Below are positions 1 to 5,574 of a stretch of DNA of 12,077 bases, in pieces; the first letter of the stretch is position 1; each line of letters opens with the position of its first letter. Source of the DNA: Faecalibacterium sp. CAG:74 (GTDB lineage: Bacteria; Bacillota; Clostridia; Christensenellales; Aristaeellaceae). A program made the translations under genes and the position numbers. Location of the stretch: NCBI GenBank assembly GCA_000437595.1, contig FR899803.1, positions 1-12,077 on the forward strand, in the 5' to 3' direction. The notes beneath the pieces are model-generated. The model made no database searches and was not told where the DNA came from. It was given only the letters and a program-made list of their open reading frames with translations.

Positions 1-226
1 AGGAAGTTCGTGGCGCACCTTCATCCGACTGGAGCTTACGCCCCGATCAGGAATGTACCTGTTGAATGTGTATTCGATTGTCAAGGAACAGGTGAGAGGT
101 TATTTGCCCCTCAAGTGGTAGATCACGGGAAAGGGCAAAAATTAAGCATCTGGAGAAATTTCTAAAAAATTTTTTCACGGTCTCCTCCTTCGAGCATTCA
201 TCATTGGAATATCAGAAAACAAAAAA
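1..226. other. Left-edge stretch without an established gene
   Basis: No gene I can identify. A plus-strand frame is open from the window edge to a TAA at 163-165 (54 codons, no recognisable family), and a second plus frame is open for about 40 codons. Neither has convincing coding character. On the minus strand a 43-codon GTG frame with a good ribosome binding site is listed separately. The minus-strand text near 70-95 (CTTGACAATCGAAT) loosely resembles sequence found in rRNA spacers of Firmicutes, but no rRNA-like sequence follows before the edge. Confidence 0.3.
47..178 (-). CDS. Possible 43-aa ORF with GTG start (gene start remnant?)
   Basis: A GTG at 176-178 is preceded by AAGGAGGAGA (181-190), with GGAGG five bases from the start, which is as good a Shine-Dalgarno as any in the window. 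The frame runs 43 codons to a TGA at 47-49. The N-terminus (KKFFRNFSRCLIFAL after the initiator) looks like the basic plus hydrophobic start of an exported or membrane protein. The rest has no character I recognise. It sits 49 bases downstream of a minus-strand terminator (227-256). It may be the start of a real gene that was cut and joined to unrelated DNA, a small peptide, or chance. No function can be given. Confidence 0.25.
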   Translation of the reverse strand: MKKFFRNFSRCLIFALSRDLPLEGQITSHLFLDNRIHIQQVHS

Positions 227-256
227 GGCCCAGCTACCACAATGGGTAACTGGGTC
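227..256 (-). terminator. Intrinsic terminator, minus strand
   Basis: Reading leftwards, a stem of about 11-12 pairs with one internal C/A mismatch (CCCAG/CTGGG, then TACC/GGTA) and a short loop is followed by six T residues (221-226). It lies about 250 bases beyond the rpsI terminator, so it either ends a separate short transcript from 257-500 or attenuates something reading into the GTG frame at 178. Confidence 0.65.
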
Positions 257-381
257 TCAACCATCCGTATATGGTATAAACGGGAATAAACTTCGCCAAA
301 AGGATTCAAAGTAAAACAAAGATACCGGGAGGGAAAATTGTCTCTATAGATGCGCCTCGCAGAGCTCGGAATGGAGGGAGA

Positions 382-446
382 TTTTCCCCTATTTTTTTAA
401 CCCATTCATCGCTCCAAACCCGGTTTTCCCCTATGGTTAACCCATT
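382..446. repeat. Pair of imperfect direct repeats
   Basis: TTTTCCCCTAT followed by a T- or G-rich spacer and TTAACCCATT occurs at 382-406 and again at 424-446, about 42 bases apart. The second copy adjoins a small hairpin (CCCAT 441-445 with ATGGG 451-455). An arm GGGAAAAT at 331-338 can pair with ATTTTCCC at 381-388. Function unknown; it lies in the gene-free stretch between two minus-strand terminators. Confidence 0.5.
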
Positions 447-508
447 AAAAATGGGATAGAGAGTATCAAATTTTCTCAAAAGGAAACAGCAGAATCAAAA
501 AAGAAAAG

Positions 509-534
509 CCCCGGAAACCGTTGCGTTTCCAGGG
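509..534 (-). terminator. rpsI terminator
   Basis: A nine-pair stem with one bulged base (GGAAAC/GTTTCC flanked by CCC/GGG), a six-base loop and a T-rich run on the minus strand (TTTTCTTTTTT, 498-508) lies 24 bases after the rpsI stop. The plus-strand side also has five T residues (535-539), so it may work in both directions. Confidence 0.85.
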
Positions 535-557
535 TTTTTGGCATTTTGAAGTCTCGA

Positions 558-947
558 TCAGCGCTTGCTGAACTGGGGCGCGCGACGAGCAGCCTTCAAG
601 CCGTATTTCTTACGTTCCTTCATACGAGGATCGCGGGTGAGAAAGCCAGCCTTCTTCAAGGCAGCACGCAGTTCCGGATCAGCCTTGCACAGGGCACGAG
701 AGATGCCGTGACGAATTGCGCCGGCCTGACCGGACACACCGCCGCCGCAGACATTCACCAGCACGTCGAAAGAGGTCGTGCCAGTCAGCGTCAGGGGCTG
801 ACGAACGGTCATCTTGAGGGTCTCCAGACCGAAGTAGTTATCAATATCACGCTTGTTGATGGTCACTTTGCCATCACCGGCGACCAGGCGGACGCGGGCA
901 ACAGCCTTCTTGCGGCGGCCAACAGCGCTGTAATCAACCTTAGCCAT
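558..947 (-). CDS. rpsI: Small ribosomal subunit protein S9
   Basis: Encodes a 129-residue S9 protein of the 30S subunit, whose C-terminal tail reaches the P-site tRNA. The start region (VGRRKKAVARVRL), the central GGGVSGQAGAIRHGISRAL block and the invariant C-terminal SKR are all present, and the length is the usual 128-132. The ATG at 945-947 is preceded by AAAGGAG (956-962) in the 20-base gap after rplM, so the two genes form the usual L13-S9 operon. The stop is TGA, directly followed by a good terminator. That an essential gene stops with TGA shows the host reads TGA as stop. Confidence 0.98.
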   Translation of the reverse strand: MAKVDYSAVGRRKKAVARVRLVAGDGKVTINKRDIDNYFGLETLKMTVRQPLTLTGTTSFDVLVNVCGGGVSGQAGAIRHGISRALCKADPELRAALKKAGFLTRDPRMKERKKYGLKAARRAPQFSKR

Positions 948-967
948 TTGTTTTTCTCCTTTCCGCC

Positions 968-1399
968 TTACACGAGGTCAAACTTCACGGGCTTCTGCGC
1001 CGCATGGTCATGATTCGGGCCAGCGTAGACCTTGAGCTTCTTGGCCATCTGGCGACCCAGCGGTCCCTTGGGCAGCATACCCACGACAGCACGGCGGATT
1101 GCAAATTCAGGCTTCTCAGCCAGCAGCTTGCGGTACTTGGTTTCCTTCAGGCCGCCGACATAGCCGGTGTGATGATAATAAATCTTCTGATCCAGCTTCT
1201 TGCCGGTCATGACGATCTTATCCGCATTGATGATAATGACATAATCGCCGGTATCCACATTGGGGGTGTAAATCGGCTTATTCTTGCCGCGAAGGATGTT
1301 CGCGACCTGGCTGGCCACACGGCCAAACACCTGACCCTCGGCATCGACAACATACCACTGACGGGTAATGTCAGCCGCTTTCGGCATGAACGTCTTCAA
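968..1399 (-). CDS. rplM: Large ribosomal subunit protein L13 (TTG start)
   Basis: Encodes a 143-residue L13, an early-assembly protein of the 50S subunit. Family features include ITRQWYVVDAEGQVFGRVAS near the N-terminus, the NKPIYTPNVDTGDYVIIINADK block, and the signature around VVGMLPKGPLGRQM. The frame stays open upstream to 1495, but the likely start is the TTG at 1397-1399: AGGGAGG (1408-1414) is 8 bases from it, and the product then has the family length (E. coli L13 has 142 residues). The in-frame ATG four codons later would be about 20 bases from the Shine-Dalgarno, and the next upstream ATG would add a 32-residue extension found in no L13. First gene of the rplM-rpsI operon. Confidence 0.97.
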   Translation of the reverse strand: MKTFMPKAADITRQWYVVDAEGQVFGRVASQVANILRGKNKPIYTPNVDTGDYVIIINADKIVMTGKKLDQKIYYHHTGYVGGLKETKYRKLLAEKPEFAIRRAVVGMLPKGPLGRQMAKKLKVYAGPNHDHAAQKPVKFDLV

Positions 1400-1463
1400 A
1401 GGTTTTTCCTCCCTAAGTGATGGTTCTCTATGTGTGTGCGGCACGGCATGATGGTCGCATGTC

Positions 1464-1508
1464 CTCCGCGGGTGTTTCAATAGTTTCCGGGGCAAGCGGA
1501 GCTATTGA
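1464..1508 (-). promoter_or_regulatory. rplM mRNA leader with two crossing complementarities
   Basis: In the roughly 115-base leader, U1508-G1502 (UCAAUAG) can pair with C1483-A1477 (CUAUUGA), seven pairs. The adjoining C1501-C1496 (CUCCGC) can pair with G1469-G1464 (GCGGAG), six pairs. The order of the four strands makes the stems interleave, as in an H-type pseudoknot, or they may be alternatives in a switch. The element begins only a few bases after the expected transcription start. L13 leaders that control their own operon are known in bacteria; whether this matches the Firmicute L13 leader family is untested. Confidence 0.5.
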
Positions 1509-1519
1509 TGCCATCCACT

Positions 1520-1548
1520 ATTGTACAATAAACGTGCCGCTTTGTCAA
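1520..1548 (-). promoter_or_regulatory. SigmaA promoter of rplM-rpsI
   Basis: TTGACA (1543-1548), a 17-base spacer and TACAAT (1520-1525) on the minus strand, one mismatch from full consensus. Predicted start of transcription is near 1513, giving a leader of about 115 bases. Confidence 0.9.
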
Positions 1549-1595
1549 GCGCAAAATGCGCATTTTTCAAGGATTAACTGTGATAAGGAACTAAT

Positions 1596-1649
1596 TTACT
1601 TAGCTGTACTGGCATATTCATCGGTATTCCAGAAGCGTTCTTCGGACAT
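1596..1649 (-). CDS. Possible 17-aa ORF or gene-start remnant
   Basis: ATG at 1647-1649 with AAGGGAGG (1658-1665) exactly 8 bases upstream, then 17 codons (MSEERFWNTDEYASTAK) to a TAA. It lies 37 bases after the original stop of the AT-rich GNAT gene and about 50 bases before the rplM promoter. The ribosome binding site and G+C content are like the host genes rather than the GNAT patch. It looks like the 5' end of a host gene whose remainder was lost, but a true micro-protein cannot be excluded. Confidence 0.3.
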   Translation of the reverse strand: MSEERFWNTDEYASTAK

Positions 1650-1686
1650 TCGGCGCACCTCCCTTCATTTGAAAACTGAAAGTTGT

Positions 1687-2148
1687 TTAATTCTTTTCGT
1701 AATAAACAATATCCATTCTATCATTTATATTTTCAACCAATCCGGTCCTTTTATATCACAACTTCTCATATAAATAGCAATTTCCTTCTTCTTGAAGAAT
1801 AGTGTCAAGTTTCCAATTATCATGTCCATGAATTTTTTCGACTTCTTCAAATGCTTTTTGTGCCAACCCTTTATTTCTAAATTCTTTCATAATAAAAACA
1901 GGTGCTACTCTTTTTCTACTTCCATCTTTTTTATCTACAACTCTAATCGCACCAACTAAATTATCTCCGTCAAAAATATAATAGAAATATGTAAATTCTT
2001 GTGATAATTTAGCTTCTATTCTTTCTTTTGCCTCATTTCCAGGACTTGTTTCATAGTCTTGATATCTTTCTAACAAATCGGAAAAAGCTTTTGTTTGCAT
2101 TTTCCATATTTTTTCACAATCATTTACATCTGCTCTTATTAGTTTCAT
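1687..2148 (-). pseudogene. GNAT acetyltransferase interrupted by one in-frame TGA
   Basis: An acetyl-CoA-dependent N-acetyltransferase fold. From the ATG at 2146-2148 (GAGGTGAT at 2152-2159 upstream) 130 codons run to TGA at 1756-1758. The reading continues in the same frame for 22 more codons to TAA at 1687-1689, and those codons (YKRTG... NDRMDIVYYEKN) are the normal end of a GNAT domain. The acetyl-CoA loop is FRNKGLAQKAFEEV, and the break falls in NCYLYEKL-stop-Y, where the family has Gly, so a single GGA to TGA change explains it. The gene is much more AT-rich than its neighbours and lies 18 bases after the DUF6076-like fragment. Substrate unknown. The 130-residue product would lack the last strands and is probably inactive. 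Confidence 0.8.
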
Positions 2149-2166
2149 AACATCACCTCGTCAAAT

Positions 2167-2529
2167 TCAACGTTTCTTCTTTGTTTCTTTCAATAAAGTT
2201 GTCTGTTCCATTTCCTTTTCATAACTGCCATTGGCATAGGCAACGTCCAAAATAGCACGTTCCAGTTTATCTTTCGCCAACCGTTTCATTACGGCGGCGG
2301 TCTGCTCGTCCAGCGTGCCACGGCGGAGATACTGCGTGATCGTATTCATGCGGCGATTGTAGATCGCCCTAATCGGATGATCGTCCGCAAGCTCTCGTTG
2401 CTCTCTGCCTTTGAGATTGCCGATCTGTCTGCAAGTGCGCCCACGCTTATCCCCCGGAGCAAGTCCTCCGCAGTATTTGGTCTGCCTTGCATCCGTGATC
2501 AGAAACCACTTGCCGCAAATAGGGCATAG
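2167..2529 (-). pseudogene. 5'-truncated DUF6076-like zinc-finger protein fragment
   Basis: An ATG at 2347-2349 would give 60 residues, but the frame is open upstream to a TAA at 2530-2532. The extra part is clearly protein: CPIC, then KYCGG, then GRTC, a Cys-rich zinc-binding pattern, followed by QIGNLKGREQRELADDHP and YNRRM. This layout matches my memory of the C-terminal part of DUF6076 proteins, found in Clostridia and often in integrative or conjugative elements. The frame lacks an in-frame start before the Cys motif, so the gene has lost its 5' part, most likely at a rearrangement near 2530. The lysine-rich C-terminus (KETKKKR) appears complete. Function unknown. Confidence 0.6.
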
Positions 2530-2622
2530 TTACTTGTCACTATTAAGCCAAGGGTTTTCGGAGGTTTTTTCCCCTTTTGACGCGCCTTTTTGCTGATTTG
2601 CCGCTATGCTTCCCAAAAGCCG

Positions 2623-3225
2623 TCAGCGTTTCCGCTTTCTCGGCGGACGTTCCGGCAGTTCTTCCCACATCGCCTGCACCATGGCGCGGAGCTTTGCAGA
2701 ATCGGCGAGAATCAGGACGTGCAGCATAGGCTTCGCGCCATCGTAGGGCGGCTCGGCGGAAGTACCCGGCATGAAGCGCCACGCTGCCGGGACGTTCTTG
2801 ACCATGAAGCCCGTGCCGTATACGCCGCCGAAAATCCGCTCGCGGTAGTAGAAGATGAACCCGCCCATCATGGGGATTCGGCGGACTTCCGGCAGCGGTG
2901 CCAGCTGGGCAGAGACGAAATCCGCCAGCTCGCGATTCGTCATGCGCTTCCGCAGATTCTCGACGCGCCCGGCGATATTCGCGGCAAACTGCTCGTCCGT
3001 GAACGACGGGTCGCGGGTGCTTTGCCAAAGGCTGCACGGCAGGTCGGGACACTGCGCGCAGTTCCGCAAGCCCTTTTTCTCCCGCACACAGGCGTAAATC
3101 GGGCACGCGCAGCCCGTCGGCGCATGAAACACGCGCCCCTGACATTCGTTGCAGCCCCGGCACAGTCCCCCAAAGAATGAACACGCGCCGCAGTCCGTGC
3201 CGCAGACGCTGATGTTTTCGCTCAT
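2623..3225 (-). CDS. DUF3795 and TfoX_N fusion protein
   Basis: A 200-residue protein of two parts. Residues 1 to about 65 hold 12 cysteines (from C8, C12, C15 to C56, C59, C64) in the DUF3795 pattern, thought to bind metal. Residues about 94-200 resemble the TfoX/Sxy N-terminal domain (VRRIPMMGGFIFYYRERIFGGVYG, then GAKPMLHV and WEELP), ending in a basic PPRKRKR tail. TfoX is a competence regulator in Proteobacteria, but small TfoX_N proteins in Firmicutes have no settled role. ATG at 3223-3225 is chosen over the longer frame because GGAGGAGG (3233-3240) lies 7 bases upstream. It overlaps the AraC-type gene by ATGA, so the two are probably coupled. No signal peptide. Biochemical function unknown. 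Confidence 0.8.
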   Translation of the reverse strand: MSENISVCGTDCGACSFFGGLCRGCNECQGRVFHAPTGCACPIYACVREKKGLRNCAQCPDLPCSLWQSTRDPSFTDEQFAANIAGRVENLRKRMTNRELADFVSAQLAPLPEVRRIPMMGGFIFYYRERIFGGVYGTGFMVKNVPAAWRFMPGTSAEPPYDGAKPMLHVLILADSAKLRAMVQAMWEELPERPPRKRKR

Positions 3226-4091
3226 GTTGATACCTCCTCCGGCGGATAAACGCCGTTTTTCTCCATTGTACGCCCATTTTCGCACGATGTCTTGAAGAAA
3301 CGCGACACGTTTTCCCCGTGATAGCGGCGAAACTCGCGGCACAGGTGCGCCTGATCCGCAAATCCGTAGCGCGCCACCGCATCCTGCACGTTATTCAGCG
3401 CCCCGCGGCAAATCTCCTGATAGAGCGCCTGATACCGCACCAGCGCACTTCCCTTCTTCGGCGACAAGCCCCAGTACTCGCCCAAAAGGCGCTCCAGCTG
3501 ACGGCTGCTGATGAACAACTCGTGCGCCCACTCGCTGATGGTCGCCGTTCCCCGATGGCACAGCAGCACATCCGCCGCCGTCTCCACCAGCGGATTTTCC
3601 CGGCACTGAAACGCCAGCAGGACGCTCTGCGCATACGCCGCGCGCGCCGTCAGCCCATCCAGTTCCAGCAATCGCGCCCGCAGTGCCCGGTCAAGGCGGC
3701 CGAATCGGACTTCCGGCGATTCAAAGCCGTTCAGCGTGCCGCGAAGGGCATCATCCGCAAACGCATACGCGCCGAAAGCATGGAAGCGGATGGCGAATGT
3801 GCTCACCGTATGCCCCGGAATCAGCGGCAAATGCGCAGTGCCGCACACGTCGCTGACGCCGCAGAAACTCGCTTGAATGATGCGTCCTGCCGTTTCGTCA
3901 ATGTGGTAGATGAGGTCAGCGCAGACATCGGGGATGATGCGCGTCGGGGATGCGCCAGCGCCGATGATGCCGCCCCAGAAGCAGCGAATCCACCTTTGCA
4001 GGGATTCGCAGGGCAGGATTTCATGGTGCGCCGCCGTTGCGAGGAAGGGAGTGGAAGTCAGCGGCTGCCACATGCGGCGGATGTTTATCAT
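3222..4091 (-). CDS. AraC-family transcriptional regulator
   Basis: A 289-residue regulator. The N-terminal part (about 20-110) has the IIPDVCADLIYHI motif and the IPGHTVSTFAIRFHAFGAYAF segment of the DUF6597-type sensing domain found in many AraC proteins. The C-terminus (about 180-270) carries two helix-turn-helix units: ISEWAHELFISSRQLERLLGE, and VQDAVARYGFADQAHLCREFRRYHG with the usual P/S...F end. ATG at 4089-4091 is preferred to the TTG eight codons earlier, because AAGGAAGGAG (4100-4109) lies 8 bases before it. Its stop overlaps the start of the DUF3795-TfoX gene (ATGA), making that gene its likeliest target or partner. No promoter is obvious; it may be read through from the upstream dut transcript. 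Confidence 0.9.
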   Translation of the reverse strand: MINIRRMWQPLTSTPFLATAAHHEILPCESLQRWIRCFWGGIIGAGASPTRIIPDVCADLIYHIDETAGRIIQASFCGVSDVCGTAHLPLIPGHTVSTFAIRFHAFGAYAFADDALRGTLNGFESPEVRFGRLDRALRARLLELDGLTARAAYAQSVLLAFQCRENPLVETAADVLLCHRGTATISEWAHELFISSRQLERLLGEYWGLSPKKGSALVRYQALYQEICRGALNNVQDAVARYGFADQAHLCREFRRYHGENVSRFFKTSCENGRTMEKNGVYPPEEVST

Positions 4092-4117
4092 TCGCGGTTC
4101 TCCTTCCTTATACAATG

Positions 4118-4156
4118 CTTTTGCTGCAGGGGATTTCGCCTCTGCGGAAGCAAAAG
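4118..4156. repeat. Hairpin in the leader of the AraC-type gene
   Basis: CTTTTGCT (4118-4125) pairs perfectly with AGCAAAAG (4149-4156), and GCAG/CTGC (4126-4129 with 4142-4145) extends the stem after a 3-base bulge. No T run follows on either strand, so it is not a standard terminator. It sits just upstream of the AraC ribosome binding site, in the 102-base gap after the MBL-fold gene. It might be a regulatory structure, an mRNA end-protecting structure, or part of a dispersed repeat. Confidence 0.45.
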
Positions 4157-4193
4157 GTTGGGCTTTCCGTTCGCCCCTTGACCCCTTCGGTCG

Positions 4194-5132
4194 TCACTTT
4201 TCCGTCTCAAACGTCACGTTCCGCCCGTCGGAGCGGCAGATAATTGTCCCCTGCTCGTCGGTGCGGAACACGACAACATCCGCGTCGCGAAGGCGGCTCA
4301 GGGTGCTTTCCGCCGGATGGCCATAGGTGTTGCCCTTGCCGACGCTGATGACAGCGTACTGCGGCATGATTTCACGCAGGAAAGCATAGCACGTCGAGGT
4401 TTCACTGCCGTGATGGCCGACTTTCAGCACCGTCGCCTGCAGCGGTTCGCCATTTGCCAAAAGCGCGTGTTCCGCGTTCCACTCCGCATCGCCCGTGAAG
4501 AGGAACGACGTGCTGCCGCAGTCCACGCGCACGACCAGCGACATGTCGTTTGTGTCCGTGAAGCCCTGCCCGTCGGAGAGGAACGTCACCTGCGCGCTGC
4601 CAAGATAAAAGCTGTCGCCGATGCTCGGCACAGTCAGCGAAATTCCCTGCCTTTCGGTGTACTTCACCAGTGAGCTGAATACCTTCGTATCCCACTGCGT
4701 CACGGGCGAATACACTGTGCCGACCGTGCAGGCATTCAGCGCGCCGGGCAGACCGCCAATGTGATCTTCATGCGGATGCGTCGCAATGATGGCGTCAAGG
4801 TGCTCAATCCCCAGCGTCTTGGTCAGGTAGGCGTAGACGAATTGGCTGGCGGAGGCTTTGCCGCCGTCAATCATCATGGCGTGGCCGTCGCTGACGAGAA
4901 TCGCGCCGTCCGCCTGACCGACATCGAGGAAATACACCGTTAAATCAGCGGATGAAACGGGTGCGGCGGTCGCCATCGGCAGCTTCGTCGGAATCGGTGC
5001 GAGGAAATCATCCCCGTTCGGCGCGTCGCTGCGGACGAACAGCAGCACCGCCATCAAGAGTGTCAGCAGCAGTTGGAAAATCGTCCGGCGTGTCGCCTTG
5101 CGCCGCGTCGTCCGGCGTTTTTTCTTCTTCAT
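4194..5132 (-). CDS. ComEC-like metallo-beta-lactamase-fold protein, membrane-anchored
   Basis: A 312-residue protein with a strongly basic N-terminus (MKKKKRRTTRRKATRR), one transmembrane segment (about 18-33), a short linker and an MBL-fold domain (from about 64). Metal-site motifs are visible: THPHEDH (H119, H121, D123, H124), GDAE (D215), VGHHGS (H240/H241) and the GKGNTYGHPA loop (H272). This matches the C-terminal hydrolase domain of ComEC/Rec2 without its membrane channel, so by family a metal-dependent hydrolase, possibly a nuclease or phosphodiesterase, facing outside the cell. The ATG overlaps the dut stop (ATGA) and lacks a strong Shine-Dalgarno, which suggests coupled translation. 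Substrate unknown; not enough to infer DNA uptake. Confidence 0.85.
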   Translation of the reverse strand: MKKKKRRTTRRKATRRTIFQLLLTLLMAVLLFVRSDAPNGDDFLAPIPTKLPMATAAPVSSADLTVYFLDVGQADGAILVSDGHAMMIDGGKASASQFVYAYLTKTLGIEHLDAIIATHPHEDHIGGLPGALNACTVGTVYSPVTQWDTKVFSSLVKYTERQGISLTVPSIGDSFYLGSAQVTFLSDGQGFTDTNDMSLVVRVDCGSTSFLFTGDAEWNAEHALLANGEPLQATVLKVGHHGSETSTCYAFLREIMPQYAVISVGKGNTYGHPAESTLSRLRDADVVVFRTDEQGTIICRSDGRNVTFETEK

Positions 5133-5554
5133 CGTGTACCCGTGCTGCCGAAGCCGCCGCGGGAAGCGTTATCGAGGCGTTCCACCGTCACCAGTTCCGG
5201 CTTGTCCATCTTTCTCATCACGCGGAACTGGCAGATGCGGTCGCCACGCGCGATCGTCGTGTCGCGCATGGCCAGCGCTGGAAAGCCCCACACGTCGTCG
5301 TCACCGCAGTAGCTTTCGTCGATGACACCCATGCTGTTCGCCTGCAGAATCCCCCACTTGCGGAAGGTCGAGCTGCGCGGCACAATGTGCGCCTCGTACC
5401 CCTCCGGCAGCTGCATCGACACGCCCAGCGAAATAATGCGGAACTCCCCCGCGTGCATCGTCACAGTTTCCGCCGCGCACAGGTCAATCCAGTCCCCCTG
5501 CGGCAGGACGGTCAGCGGCACTGCGCCGTCATGATAGCGAACGAGAATCTTCAT
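5129..5554 (-). CDS. dut: dUTP diphosphatase (trimeric dUTPase)
   Basis: Converts dUTP to dUMP and pyrophosphate, keeping uracil out of DNA and supplying dUMP for thymidylate. The 141-residue product shows the five trimeric-dUTPase motifs in order: a region-1 segment ending ISLGVSMQLP (40-50), PRSST (59-63), GVIDESYCGD (76-85, with the catalytic Asp), GDRICQFRV (104-112) and the C-terminal P-loop-like RGGFGSTG (132-139). Length is typical. ATG at 5552-5554 with AAAGGGGA (5562-5569) upstream is preferred to the 22-residue-longer frame, which would run through the promoter. Followed by the MBL-fold gene with a 4-base overlap. Confidence 0.95.
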   Translation of the reverse strand: MKILVRYHDGAVPLTVLPQGDWIDLCAAETVTMHAGEFRIISLGVSMQLPEGYEAHIVPRSSTFRKWGILQANSMGVIDESYCGDDDVWGFPALAMRDTTIARGDRICQFRVMRKMDKPELVTVERLDNASRGGFGSTGTR

Positions 5555-5574
5555 GCTTGTTCCCCTTTCTGTTT

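Noticed and set aside
50..110. rRNA spacer (16S-23S) on the minus strand
   Set aside because: Only a short CTTGACAATCGAAT-like phrase is suggestive; no 16S, 23S, 5S or tRNA sequence follows in the window.
227..300. T-box leader near the left terminator
   Set aside because: GTGGTAGC in the hairpin is only part of the T-box consensus (TGGNACCGCG), and no Stem I specifier elements are seen upstream.
1683..1709. TTGTTTA/TAAACAA inverted repeat as a terminator or operator
   Set aside because: It overlaps the original end of the GNAT coding frame, has only A/T-rich pairing and a 13-base loop; too weak to claim, though a T-rich run follows.
1417..1773. 118-codon plus-strand frame across the rplM leader and promoter
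   Set aside because: It runs opposite to a consensus promoter, a structured leader and the end of the GNAT gene; no ribosome binding site and no family likeness.
1687..2148. Selenocysteine or host-wide recoding of TGA in the GNAT gene
   Set aside because: TGA ends rpsI, dut and other genes normally here; the residue expected is Gly, not Cys/Sec, and I see no SECIS-like hairpin directly after the codon.
2543..3382. 279-codon frame overlapping the DUF3795-TfoX gene
   Set aside because: An alternate frame in GC-rich coding DNA, with no recognised motif; the true frame has two known domains and a good ribosome binding site.
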